A DNA stretch of 64,000 nucleotides from Enoplolaimus lenunculus (GCA_030248215.1 JASANG010003582.1:186001-250000); one strand, 5' to 3'; positions 12,001 through 27,545 are shown, numbered from the stretch's first letter. Notes: generated from the letters alone by a model not told the origin. Made by a program: numbers and translations.

Positions 12001-15000
12001 TTTGGTTGAGTTTTTGATCTGCAAGTGTTAAAACTTTCCAAAAGGTGATTCAGGCTCTGTTAACTTAGTTCTATAATCAAAAGCAAGTGTGTTGGAACGT
12101 TGCCAGATTTGATTTTTCACAACGTAGCGTTTTTCACTTGTAGTTACCGGCGAACTACTTGCCACCGATATGTTCGAGCCTATGGGAATACACACGGATG
12201 AAAACGAACATAGCATTGAAATGCATTTGCCTTACATTGCCAAGGTCATGCAATGGTACGGTGATGGTTGTTTAGATTAATTAATATTGTAGAATGTATT
12301 AAAACAGACGTCATCTCAAAGTTATGATAAATATGGAAACATACATACTGATAAACGCCACCACGCTAAAAATATTAATTGTTTCTAGATTTATTTTATA
12401 TCTAAAATCAGAGTACAGCCGGAGTTACAATTTAACGGAACCGGAATTTTAAAAACTTACCGTAAACGGAACCGGAACCGGAAAATGTAAAATATATGCC
12501 ACCGAAACATTCATTTTAACTTTCATTTTCGCAATATTATTGATGAAATAACATTAGTTGAAGACATGTATTCACTTTATCTGCTGTTTTTTAGATTTTC
12601 ATAATCCACGGAAGTGAAATCCACCTTCTATGGTTTATTTTTGGCGATTGTCGAGGTTTGCACATTGTACTAATGAAATCTAGCTTATTTTTATCGTCAT
12701 TTTGTAGCAAAGGATCCGGAAGGTAAAAAAATGCCGTAACCGGAATCGGAATTCCGGTTGCACCCTGCCTAAAATATATTTTGAACTTTTTCTGTGGCGT
12801 TTATTGATTAGTGTGTAAAGTTATTTATATTGAATTATGCAGGAACGAGAGAGTGAGACCTCGGCTAATAAAACAACGTTTTTGTAAATATTATTGATTT
12901 AGTTGGCAGGGATGGGAGTCTCAGTGTTAGTTTCGGTCTCAAGTTTTAAAAACCTCAGACTCGCTCATTCTCACAGATTTATCAAATAAGACTGTCGGTA
13001 TAGGCCCAGCATCGGAGTGAGATTTTCAAAAATTTCGGAGCGTGTTTCCCGTTTCATACCGGCATCCAGGCCCACCGAGTGGAAAAGTTGAACATTGACA
13101 ACGTACTTCTTTACGCAACAGTTTAGCTAAATTTAATAAAAGTGTTTATGAACTTCTGAATTGTACGCAAACAATGATTTCGTTGAATTTTGGTGTATAA
13201 GTGGACGGGTGTGCTTGTACGTATACATTGCAAATATAAAAGCGATGGACTCAATTCTCAGTCTTAAGCATATAGTATCAGTCCCAAATTTTCTATGAGA
13301 CTCCCATCCATGTTAGCTAGAAGATCGATATGTTGCGTTGTATTTTAAAGAATACTTCTTCTTCTCGAAAAAGGTTTAAGATTGTAGTTGGCTTTTGTTT
13401 TCCGCTTCGTTTTAAGTTGAAATTTTTTTACACACCTTCGGTGGTGCAGTGTTAACCGCATGGCTATTATTATAAGTTGTTTTTATATTTCTGTAATTTG
13501 CTGGTTTCAAATCTTGGGCATTATATTTGTCCCACTGATTTCATTTTCAGTCGCGGCTTTGGAGACTTCCAGATTGTGCCTATAATGGTTGGGAGCCTCA
13601 GTCCTGCACGGCAAGCTCAATACGGAAAATTGCTTGCTAAATATCTTGCAGAACCTCGGAATTTATTTGTGATCTCGTCTGACTTTTGTCATTGGGGTAT
13701 GTACGTATTGTAAAAGTGTCATATTGCTTATTGTTATGCATTAACAACTAGCGCATGCGCAAAATTAGTTTTAAAAATTCTGATTAAAAAACTATGGAAC
13801 AGCACTTGAAAACACGACTTTAGATTCTAGAGAAAACTGCTATCGGCTCCTTGTAAAAACAAACTTATAACAAATACTAAATCGGCGTGATTAGGTTGTT
13901 GCTTGTTTTGGTCCAAATATACACGTACGTATATACTTATGTCTGTACGGCAAAAGTCCACACCGATTTTTGCATTAATATTTTATAACAAAGTTTGTTT
14001 TGTTTAGGTGTTTGTACTCTTGATCAGTAGCAATATGTACCTAAATTAGACGATAGTGCCTATGCCGCTTGACGTTAAACACTGTCGTGCTAGTATATAT
14101 TTAACAAAAAGCTTAACACCTATGTTGTTGCAGGCCAACGTTTTCACTTTACTCCGTACGATCGCAGCTGTGGAGATGTTCATAACAGTATTGAGAAAAT
14201 GGATCGCGAGGTATGTTAACAGGTTTGGTTTTATAATTTTCACTACCATTATTAGCGCCTACAAATTTTGTTGAAACTTTTGTTGAAATAGGAAACTATT
14301 CTTTAATATTGAAGTTGCATGATTTAATAAATTGGGCATTTTATAATTGCGCTTTGTTGGTATAAGTTAGGTATATGCAATGTGCGTAGTTCGCTACCTT
14401 TGTTATATCAAACGTATGCCGTGAGTCTGAGTAGTAACACGATTGTACATATTCTCTAAAATCATGGACAGTATAGATCTGCAGATCACAACAGGTTTTC
14501 CAAAAACAGATTTATTAATTCCGTTGACTTGTGAGGGGTCCGAGAAAAATTTAGCCTAGGGCCCTGTGTAGCCTTGGACTGGTCCTGCATGGGCTTTGGG
14601 TCTGTTTTCATTTTGCAAGTCGTGAAATGGTTTTGATATTTTTTGTAGGGAATGCGCATCGTCGAAAGCTTGGATCCTTTGGCGTTTAACGACTACCTGA
14701 AACACACTAGTAATACAATTTGTGGACGCTATCCAATTTGTGTCATGCTGCAGGTTTGTTCGGTTTTTGAACACATTAAATTTATCTTTGCCGTTGTTCA
14801 AATTATCGGGTTTTTACAGTCCGTACTACAACTTATTAAAGTTGTTAATTATGGTTTGATTGTTTTGTGCGGTGTTAATTTCTCGAATGCGCCGAATTTA
14901 GAAATAACCACAAGGTTAGCGAACAAAATCCTTAATACGCAGGGACAGATCATCCAGATCCAAAAATTTTTCATTGGGGCGCAAATACTTCTGTAAAAAA

Positions 15001-15474
15001 TGTTCTGGCGAACGTGTGCGCCCGGTATACAGTAAAGAAAGCCTCGGTAGCGAGAATTCAAAGTTAATATTTGTGGCACGAAAGTAAAAATTGTAACACA
15101 GGTGACCTCCATTTTATGATAAACACTTTTTCTGATGGGGGTGTGAACCCGCTTTCATCTGGAACCGTTCCTTCCAATATGAATTTGTTTAAACTAAAGT
15201 GTTATTTAGTCGTGTATCTCAATTTGTCCATCATGGTGTTCGGTTTCGTCTGTGTATTAGTATGCCATTGCTGTTTAAGGCTGTAGACCATTTTCGTGCG
15301 TTGTATAATTATCGCACAGATTTTCGTTTTCTTCATTACGCGCAGTCTAACCGGTGCCGTTCAATGACAGAATCAAGTGTGAGTTACGCTGCCGGTTCAC
15401 TTGTGATCCGATCGAAAAATTCATGTTGCTCATCGTCATCAACATCATCAGTTTCAATGTCAAGTTATTCTTGA
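6089..15474 (+). CDS. MEMO1: MEMO1 family protein, complete, nine exons
   Basis: Exons: 6089-6143, 8011-8092, 9651-9719, 10035-10147, 12144-12255, 13551-13696, 14134-14210, 14649-14753, 15280-15474. They join in phase to 317 residues (human MEMO1 is 297). MEMO1 is a cytosolic, redox-linked, copper/iron-binding protein related to class III extradiol dioxygenases and works downstream of ERBB2/growth-factor receptors in cell motility. Visible signatures are KASHAGSWY at the N-terminus, IIAPHAGY (His47), FILGPSH (His79), [18 protein letters not shown] (His191), NTICGRYP (Cys243) and SSVSYAAG. The human metal-site residues His49, His81, His192 and Cys244 are therefore all kept; the second His of human GPSHH is Gln here. 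ATG 6089 is chosen because it directly precedes the conserved N-terminus. The C-terminus carries a Ser/Cys-rich tail of about 20 residues that human lacks. Intron 4 seems to start with GC. AATAAA motifs lie at 15848 and 16249. Confidence 0.93.
6160..6350 (-). mobile_element. tRNA-derived SINE, copy 1
   Basis: On the minus strand, a tRNA-like head (about 6345-6265) shows GGTAGCGCGCTTGACTCGAG and a B-box-like GAGGTTCGATTATGGG. It is followed by a body ending in CGAAAAAACGGGTCG. It starts about 15 bp after the MEMO1 exon 1 donor. The promoter has drifted from the A-box/B-box consensus. Confidence 0.7.
6413..6488 (+). repeat. 38-bp direct tandem duplication
   Basis: Two units (6413-6450, 6451-6488) beginning TGCTACACCACGAATACCAA differ at one position. 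The unit belongs to the far end of the SINE family and occurs once at the matching place near 7571, so the duplication is local and recent. Confidence 0.85.
6489..6745 (-). mobile_element. tRNA-derived SINE, copy 2 (best preserved)
   Basis: The minus strand from about 6725 reads GGCCGTGTGGTGTAATGGGC (A-box region), then a Leu-like anticodon region TTGTCTCGAGAGTGAGAGGT and B box GAGTTTCGATTCCCGG, close to the polymerase III consensus GGTTCGANTCC. A body with GGGTCGTCCCGATAGCTCTG and a GGTCGTCC block follows. It is not a functional tRNA: the acceptor arms do not pair. Confidence 0.8.
7450..7870 (-). mobile_element. tRNA-derived SINE, copies 3 (end only) and 4
   Basis: Copy 4 has its tRNA-like head at about 7845-7765 (GGTGTAATGGGCAGAGCACT, B box GAAGTTCGATTCCCGG) and its body to about 7600. 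Further left, 7450-7510 repeats the ACCACGCGGCAGATTTTATA flank of copy 1. The region therefore looks like a local amplification of a composite unit rather than independent insertions. Confidence 0.7.
8165..9480 (+). repeat. satellite-bearing repeat element, copy 2 (longest)
   Basis: Starts with the end block TCTCCGGAACGGCTGAACCG, then about six units of roughly 160-200 bp recognisable by AGCCTAAATTAGG, GGTGCGAGGAATCTGAATAA and TTGAGTAGTTAGCTAATA. It closes with two copies of TTCGCTCAATAAATGTAGTC at about 9008 and 9438. The units differ by small indels. It lies in MEMO1 intron 2. Confidence 0.75.
11580..11995 (+). repeat. satellite-bearing repeat element, copy 3 (short)
   Basis: Has both ends of the family: the GCGAAACTCCGAGCCAAGCT hairpin block and GTCCGTCCGAAAGAAATGTC at the left, and TTCGCTCAATACATGTAGTC at the right, around only one and a half satellite units. 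It sits in MEMO1 intron 4. Comparison with copy 2 shows that unit number varies between insertions. Confidence 0.7.
12409..12767. mobile_element. hAT-like non-autonomous element (MITE), 359 bp
   Basis: Ends are CAGAGTACAGCCGGAGTTAC and the inverted AATTCCGGTTGCACCCTG. The flanks TCTAAAAT (12401-12408) and CCTAAAAT (12768-12775) agree at 7 of 8 positions, an 8-bp target duplication as hAT transposases make. Subterminal CCGGAACCGG words are frequent. No coding capacity. It lies in MEMO1 intron 5. Confidence 0.82.
12907..13312. mobile_element. hAT-like MITE of a second family, 406 bp
   Basis: Ends CAGGGATGGGAGTCTCAGTG and inverted TGAGACTCCCATCCATG. The flanks TTAGTTGG and TTAGCTAG (6 of 8 matching) fit an aged 8-bp target duplication. 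A fragment with the same terminus appears near 42150. No frame inside. It is in MEMO1 intron 5, 130 bp after the first hAT-like insertion. Confidence 0.72.
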
Positions 15475-17980
15475 CGACAGCCTTTATACATTGCAGCATG
15501 TGCGTAGGTAGTATTTTGGAGCAGAATTGCGTTTTGTTATAGTGTCGATGGTGATTTTGTGTTGCAAACTGATAATGTGTCTAATTTGGTGTTTTGACAC
15601 CTGAAGCCACTATGGCTGCGCCGTTGCATTCTAGTGCACTACGGTATTCCCAACGAAAATAGAGTTTATTCATAACCACTTTGTTATTTTGTGTGTGGAC
15701 AATGTTATGTTATCTTGTGCTATTTTGGCTCTGTATTATTTGGTATCGATACACTCACTGTATGTATATTATGTAACTATAGCACGCAAAAGCAAATATA
15801 CGAACCAGCAAATTTTAAAATCCAAAGCCTGGACCTGGAATTTCTTAAATAAAATACCCGTAGCCGGTATTTCTAAAATCCAAGACGCTGACTTGGAATT
15901 TTTATTAAAGGAAACATGAACGAGAACAAAATTTTTGACATAAAAAGTAACAAAATTTTTATGACAAAACTTATGTGCATAGGAGCCGGGCAAATCGAGT
16001 TTGAAGGGCAGTTCATCGAGCGACCGGTCAATCAGCAACAAACCCCAACTTGACAGCAATAACTATGAGCAACACTTCGTTCAGAGTGTATATACGTGAA
16101 ATGCAGTGTGTATCAATTGCTAAGCGTACATGCGAAGCACAGAATCGAATGAACATTTTCCTTAAAAAAAGGTTAAAAATATGCTCAATTAATGGAATTT
16201 ATCATCTGAACGCCGCATACTATGTGCAATGTTAATGTACCGAAATTTAATAAATTTTGGTGTACTTAAGTATTCAAAAGTACAATAAGCATTGTCTAAA
16301 AAAATCTTTATGTGGTGTGAGAGATGACTATTTCTAGTCCTTTCCGAATTATTCTAGACGTCAGAACTCTGCTGATGGCTTCGTTAGGTGTGCTTAAAAT
16401 TCACCTGTCACTTGCCTGTGTATAAAATATTTTGTTAATATATAACTAGCTGTTATCAGGGTGCAACTGGAGGTGTAAAACCTCAAACTGTAATGTGCTG
16501 TTAAGCAGTTTGGTTTCGCGCGTTTTACAAAATTTCTGCAATTGTTTCCTCAACAGATAAATATTGTAAAACTATGCAACATTTCGCTATCGAAATTACC
16601 GGAATCTCGTGCAAAAATTCTACAGGAGCCGGAAATCGATTATCTGCTGGAGATGGCTGCAGACCTTCAGTTGTACCCCGCTTCGCCTATTATGCAGCTA
16701 TATTAAAGCAAGCCTTAGTTTGTTAGCTTTATCACTAAACAAAGCGATTTTTATTTTAATTCCAGAATATGCTAAACCTTAAACGTTCTTTTGTTATTTT
16801 ATTCCGCTGCACTTGTGGTATTGATAAAGTATTGTATGCGCAACTGTTGTTTGTTTGTTTACGCGTCCTTAAGAGTTGTATAAACGTGCAAGTAAACAGT
16901 ACAGTGTTTTTTGAATAATTTTACAGCGTTTTCGAGCGAGTGTAACTATTCATCAAAATGAATTAGCTGTTCCGGGACTTAACGGATGGTTCATGTTCAT
17001 TTTAAAACATATATACGGAAATATATTGCAAGGCTGCTGCCGGCGCTGTCAGTTATTGATTTCACGGTGTGGTGCGACCGGATACCAAAAATGACGGAAT
17101 GAGTTTAATATCCGGCCGGAGCCGAATAATGGATTCAAATGAATAATTCGTCCGTGGCTTAAGGTATCCAAAGTGTTAATACGTGACAAAGTTTAACACC
17201 TCACACCAGGGTGCAATCGGAGGTGAAAAATACCGGAGCCGGAGATAAACGAAACTTGCCGGAGCCGGCCCATGTACAGATCAAGGGCGGAACGTTTTTC
17301 TGTGGTGCTTATAGTAAAGTTTAAGCTTTTGACTAATTTTTTTGTTTGACAGGCTTAGGAATATGCTCATTTTTACGCTTAGGCTAGGAGTATGTTTATA
17401 ATACTGATCCGACCCTGTTCTTTACACTATCCCCGAAGCCGGAGGTGAGACGAAATTAGGTAGTAAAAATGATAGTTAATTTTAGCCAATATCTGCAATT
17501 GTTGTAAAGTTGTCTGGTTTTACGCTAATTTTCTGCGAAATTTTGGAAATTCTTTCCTGAAAATTGTGATAAAAGTAAAACGAAACGCGCAAAACTGATA
17601 AATTATGCAAAATTTTACTACCGAAATTGCCGGAACCTAAACAAAAATTCTACCAAAGCCGGAGGCCGATTTTCTGCCAGAGCCGGAAGCAGTACATTTT
17701 TCTGCTTAGGCTTTAGGCTTAGAAACACACTTTGCAACGGTTAGGCGTAGGCTTAGGAATACGTTTAATCTACTGTTACGCCCCTTAAAGTTAGCGTTGC
17801 GTTCAGTTGCAATATTTGTTTGGTCCATGCTCCTTTTAAGGGCATCCAGTTTTCCGTAGGTAGTACAAAATAGAAATGGCTATGATTATGCTATTATTTT
17901 TGCTTATGCTTATAATTTTTAGTTACAAACATGTTTTTACGCCGAAGTTTAGGCTTAGCTTTTGGATAGAAATATGCTGA
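15475..17980. other. intergenic MEMO1-YIPF4, left part
   Basis: 15475-16255 is probably MEMO1 3' UTR and flank. From 16457 to about 17760 the sequence is a pile-up of CCGGAGCCGG-rich elements that start CAGGGTGCAACTGGAGG (16457) and CAGGGTGCAATCGGAGG (17207), with TTAGGC-like words at 17350-17420 and 17700-17760. No gene seen. Confidence 0.55.
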
Positions 17981-17982
17981 TA

Positions 17983-18662
17983 CGGAGTTCACGTTATAAC
18001 CGGGACAGCTTGGGACACGTTTTGTCCATATTAGACTATTGTGTAATATTTTGTCTACATATAGACCCTATATTGCATTCAAAAATTCGTATTTGTCTGC
18101 TATTAACATGTGTTTGTCACTTTTTGTTCTTCAATATCATACGATATTCGAGGTATTGTCTGCGAATATCATATATGATATATTTTCAAATGTCTGCATT
18201 CTTCAGGTAACATACCCAAATTGTCCTGTTGAATATCATATGATACCAGAATTTGAAATTTGAATTTTTGAATTATTAAGCTGTGGTTTTATTTAATAGG
18301 TTTTTTGTCGGAAACGATTTTCAGGCGTGTATTTAGTGTTTAAAGCACATTTGTTCCGTTACCGTCCAACTTTTCATTCATTTATTAGTACACAAACGTT
18401 ACACTGTCCCGCTGAATATCATATGATATTCGTTGAAATTTTGGAATATCATATGATATTCGCATAAACGTCGCACAGTATCACGTGGCATACCGTCCCT
18501 TGTGCACATTGATCATTTGAGAGCGGTAGTTTGTAAGATAATGTCATATGACATTCGACTTTTGTCTGTTGACGCGATATAAGAGCCCGGATTTTAACGT
18601 TGACGTCGAATCAACATGGGACAAACCGTATCCCGCCTGCCCAGGTTATAACGTGAACCCCG
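17983..18662. mobile_element. palindrome-rich TIR element, 680 bp
   Basis: Left end CGGAGTTCACGTTATAACCG with GGGACACGTTTTGTCC; the right end read inverted gives CGGGGTTCACGTTATAACCT with GTTTGTCCCATG. The terminal repeats are about 45 bp. Inside are at least four palindromes of the type GAATATCATATGATATTC, plus TGTCATATGACA. No transposase frame. Parts of the family are seen at 1850-2075, 4860-4945 and 27390-27545. Superfamily unassigned. Confidence 0.7.
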
Positions 18663-20305
18663 CATGAGATATATCCTGTTACGTTAATGAAATAACGCTA
18701 GTCATATTTATCAGGTTTTCCAGCGTTGTTGTAACCCAAAAAAGATTGTAAACGTACAGAAAGACATACAAACGTTTACATAACCTGTATATGACAGAAA
18801 AAAAATATGTAAAAGTAAGTCATTTCCTTCCCTGGTAGTAGGAGTAAATACAAATCATGGTTTCAATTTCTTGAAGTATTCAAAAAACATTCGGCTAGCG
18901 CAATTTTTCGCTACGGATACATCGCAATTGTTCGATGTAAAAGAAAAATTACGGAATACATCAAAAATCTTTAAAATATCGGTGCATCCGCTGTTTCTTC
19001 AAAAATTTAAAATGTGAATATTTGTGTGCCTCAATTGTGTTGGCAAACAACTTAGAAACTTTCTTATCTGTTTCTGTTATTTTGATCATTATCCGTTTCC
19101 GTTATTTTGATCACATTCGTTTCCGTTATTTTTGGTATTCATTTACCCTCATTCATTCTGAATGCAATCTTCCTGATTTAATACGAAGGTGTAATGAGTG
19201 CTTAAAATGTAAATTGCTGTAAAATTACCTTAAAATTGTGACAATTCTACTTAGGGAACTGTTTGGTAAGATATCGGGTTGAAGAGCGAATTCAACAGGT
19301 AAATTCTACCGTGGCCGTTTTCTGTAAAAATTGGGAAGAACTATGTCATGAACGGTAAAAATAAACTAGTTTAATTTGTCCGTTTGAAAAATCAAACGGT
19401 GAAAGAATTATACCGTGAGCAGGGAAAGAATTAAACTAGTCTCATCCCCTTTGTAAAGGTTGACAAATCGAAAAAAGGTTCAGTTGAGCACGTTCATACT
19501 GAAATTTTTACAAAAAGAACTTTCCTGATTTAGAAACACTTTGTAGCAGTAGCATCAAAATTTCAATTACGAAACTTCTGCTGGATAAATTAAAACATAG
19601 GAAGCGGTCTGTTTTCTGCTGGAGCCAGAAACAGATCAGCATGTGCCATTGAGTTCACATAGCGCACTACGAGATTCGATCTAGCGTTTGCACGACTGGT
19701 CTGTGTAATTCCTTTCTCATCTAAGCAAAAAATGTCGCATAATTATTGTTATTCATTTTTTTGTTATATTTAACCAGTGGTGAGGTATGACACAACGAAA
19801 CAAAATTATTAGTAAATTGGCCCGCTATCGAACAATCCGTAATTGTTTTTTCAAATACAAAATTAATAATTTGATAGGCATAATAGGATACATTTAAGGT
19901 TGTAAATAACATTGGCTAATGTTACTTGAAGGGCCATAGCTCTATAAATTAAACATTATGCTAAGCATAGCATAAGTATAAACGTAAGTATTAACCTTAA
20001 GCCTAAGCATAAATAAAATAGTCTAAAATCTAATTATACTTTACTGCAGTCCTGCGAAAACATGCAATGGGCCATAGTTTTAATTACCAAAATTTAAAAT
20101 CGGGTTTGGGTAGGGAAAATCTAATAAAACATTTTTAAATCCTGAGTTAAATTTAGCTACGCATAATAGAATACATTTAAGGTTATAAATAATTTTAAGA
20201 ATTAAAATTGTAGATTTGCTCTGTAAAGTTGTTGCAATTTAATGGCAAGGCATTATTCTACTTAGGTCTGTTTTCTAATAACCAACTTGTTTCATTTTGT
20301 GTGAA
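18663..20305. other. intergenic MEMO1-YIPF4, right part
   Basis: No gene found. 19080-19135 holds two to three degenerate ~22-bp units with CCGTTTCCGTTATTTTGATC. 19970-20030 has TAAGCCTAAGCATAA words of the hexamer family. The YIPF4 promoter should lie in 20100-20305 but shows no clear motif. Confidence 0.45.
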
Positions 20306-24357
<4,052 letters not shown>

Positions 24358-24774
24358 TTAAATTTTATATTTCGGATATCTGAACTCGATTTTGTTTTTT
24401 GGGTTTCCAAATTTCAATTTTCGTTTCTTAAGCACCTGTTTTAATTTGCTGGCGATTGTAATTAGCGTGAAAGATAGAATTCTCAAAATAGTATTTATTA
24501 TGCAACTACTTCAATAGTGCTGGGTATTCGGTTTACAAGATTGCTACTGACTAATAAATACTTGCGTTTGACACCAAAAATTGAGTTTATTTGGTTTGTC
24601 TGCGTCTGATATAAAACATTGTAACAAAGATTCTATGCAATGTCACCCTTCCCTCGAACTATATATACCTACGTGAGTCGTTTTGCATTCCAAGAAGAAA
24701 GAACCACATTAAAATATACATACGTTTAATCATATAAATAACAGCCCATGTTATTTCTTGTGGTGCCCCGCTTT

Positions 24775-24955
24775 TAGCGGCGAATCTGGAAATTTTTGAC
24801 TGGGGCCAGACTGGTAAATATTTTGAAACCCATTTTTCACCAAAACATTTTCTGAGGGGGAATTTGTAATGTAGTTACCTGATACCATTTTATTGCAAAA
24901 AATAATAACAGGGGGCGTACGCCCGCCCGCTCCCCTCTGGATTCGCTAGTGTCCG
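24775..24955. mobile_element. short TIR element (MITE), ~180 bp
   Basis: TAGCGGCGAATCTGGAAATT at the left and the inverted CCCTCTGGATTCGCTAGTG at the right. GC-rich ends around an AT-rich centre; no frame. It lies about 0.4 kb past the YIPF4 stop. Confidence 0.55.
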
Positions 24956-25470
24956 CTTTCTCACTAGACAGCAATAAAGTAGGTTTGAATTTTAGGCTAT
25001 TTTTTGCTTGGGCTTAGGCGTAAGGTATGTTTTGATTGTTGCATTGCTAAAAGTAATATTTGTCCAAGTCTTCAGGACCCGCTCTACTCTATATATCGAA
25101 ACATAATGCATATTTGGCTCCTAACAACCTCCCCTGATAATTTCAATTAAATTTCAACTTTATTAAAGATTGAACATATGGTTTCACTTTTTGTAATCTT
25201 ATGAGGACTACTGCGGAACCAAAAATGTATTTTCAACAGTTGAGAAATCTACATCTTTTCATGTAATACTGTGTAAAAGTGGCGCGCTATGTTGAATTGT
25301 GTCATTTTTTGCGTTGGATGACTGGTTTAGCGCACCTAATTTACTGTTAATTTTTGAATTTTAATTATATGAATTGTTTATGCGATGCCACCATCAGAAT
25401 AAATTGTCTTGACTTTTCGAGAATCCTACTTTCTTAAATTTTCAAGACAAATGTCTGGTATTTCAGACAT

Positions 25471-26725
25471 TACTGTATTGACCCGAATAAGGGGGAGGGG
25501 TAATAAGAGGAGGTCCCCATTTTGAGTCCGAATCAATTGAAGTCCGTAGCCCTAATAAGAGTTCACAAGCGGATAGAGTCCCTAAGCTCTAATTAGAGTC
25601 CATAAACCCTAATTGTAGCGCATAAATGACTCCAGGACCGAATAATTTGTGTTGGCACGAATTTTCATAGAACCTCTCACAACCCCCGTTAGGCGGCGGG
25701 GGTAAAACTCGAATTTTTCATAAAATCCCTTAACCGGCTGCAGCAGAAAATCAATTTGTAGACAAAAATCTTCAAGTTAGAAATTTAACACTGTTTATGA
25801 ACGATTAGACAAATATTTCTGAAATATGAAAGAAATGTTTGTAATACAAAACTAAGATTTTCCAGGGAAATGATTCCAAAATTGGGGGGGCGCGAAGCTC
25901 AACCAAATATCCTAATTTTACAATCTAGGATACGTCTAGGACGTAAACTTAGATTGCGGGGGGAGCCTGAACTTGACCCAAAATATTCGGGTTGCATCAT
26001 AACTAGTGATAGGTATCGGATATTTTTTCATATCCAGATATCTGGCAAATCTTGCTGGACATTTATCCGGATATCCGAAATTAAATTTTCTATTTCGGAT
26101 ATTCGAAACTCAATTTTGTGTTTTTTGGGTTTCCGAACGTCAATTGTCGTTTCTCAAGCACTTTTTTAGCTTGTTTCTCTAACAGAAGTACCCTGACCTA
26201 CAAGCTGATGGCTATGAGCATAACAAAATTACTGACGGGCGCGTACAACCGCCCCCCCTGAGTCCGCTGGTGCCCGCCTTCTCACTAGACCGAAATAGAC
26301 TACCTACTGTAGTGACCCGAACAAGAGGGGGGACTGATATTTATTTGGCCTCTCCAGAGGGTAGGTACCCCCTTGTTATTCGGTTACAGACTTATTTATT
26401 TTTAACCCACGCTCCGCCGCCTTTCGTTACTGATATATATCCGGTACTGCAATTATCCGTTGAATTAAACGTTTATTTGTCTTGTGTCAATAGCTTGAGC
26501 GATAATACAAGGTTATACTTAGGAATGTACTTTCAAAATTTGAGTACGCTTTGAAATTTTGAACCCAAATTATTTGGTCCTGGAGTCATTTATGCGCTAC
26601 ATTAGGGTATGGAATTTAATTAGGGTTAAGAGATTATCGACTTACGGACTCTTATTAGGGATACGGACTCCTATTGATTCGGTCTCGAAATGGGGACCCC
26701 CTCTCTTATTCGGGTCAATACAGTA
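25471..26725. mobile_element. long-TIR element, 1.25 kb, with nested insertions
   Basis: Starts TACTGTATTGACCCGAATAA and ends with the exact inverse. The terminal inverted repeats extend about 175 bp at roughly 80 percent identity by eye, with landmarks CCCCATTTTGAGTCCGAATC and GCGCATAAATGACTCCAGGA. Further inverted pieces (TACTGTAGTGACCCGAACAA at about 26307; inverted GGTAGGTACCCCCTTGTTATT at about 26360) indicate insertion of a relative, and 25985-26280 holds other TIR-element debris. No transposase. Relics of the ends also occur near 35575-35660 and 46870-46995. Confidence 0.72.
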
Positions 26726-26810
26726 GGCATAAATTTTAGTCTAAGTTTTTTCGCTTGGGCTTACGCTTATGCTTTGTTTAGACTTGTGTTTGCTGAGAAG
26801 GCTAAACTTA

Positions 26811-27060
26811 CAATGCAGTGTGCAACCGGAGGTGAAATATACCGGAGCCGGAGGTCAACAAAATTTGCCAAAGCCGGCGGTGAAACCGGAAATGGGACAA
26901 AATTAGGTAGTTACAATTGGCTGTTCATTTTGCCAATATCTGCAGATATCTATATAAAGTGTTGTTAAACCTTTGGTTTTATGCTTTTTTTGCAAAGTCT
27001 CGGTAACTGATCACTGAGGATTCACGATGTGATGTTATATTTCACCCTGGTTATATCTTC
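26811..27060. mobile_element. CAGGGTGCAACCGG-family relic
   Basis: AGTGTGCAACCGGAGGTGAA at the left with CCGGAGCCGGAGG repeats, and TATTTCACCCTGG at the right. No coding capacity. Confidence 0.5.
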
Positions 27061-27384
27061 TTCCTCAAAAGCTTAATCTGTCAAAGAGGTTTCGAGCAAA
27101 CAGCACACCTTCCTAGGTTGCTAGACATTTTTCAGGAGGTCCACACAATGATTTTTGGTAACTTACAAGCAAAGGTTGAAAATTTTCTGTGGAGCCAAAA
27201 TTCTTTCAAGGAGCTGGCTCCATCTGACTACTTGCCCCGCAAGAATAATGCCGGCAAACGCTTTAGCAGTTATTGTTTCAACTGGGGTAAAACCTGGAAC
27301 ACATTTTATTCCTGCTGCAATAGCGGGCAACAGTTTGTCTGTACGTTGATGCGCTATCAAATTCAAAAAATTTAAATTGTCTGC

Positions 27385-27545
27385 TATCCTGATGTGATAT
27401 TCACAGTTTGTACTGCAGTACCATATGATATTCAAAATATTGTTTGTCAGTGTCATGTGACATGTTTGAAAATGTCGGCAAAGTCGTGTGAAACTGGCCT
27501 GAATGTTCTGTAGAATATAATATGATACTAAAATTTGAAGTTTGA
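27385..27545. repeat. palindrome cluster related to the 17983-18662 element
   Basis: Contains ACCATATGATATTC, GTGTCATGTGACA and GAATATAATATGATAC. Terminal repeats were not found, so this is an internal fragment. Confidence 0.5.
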
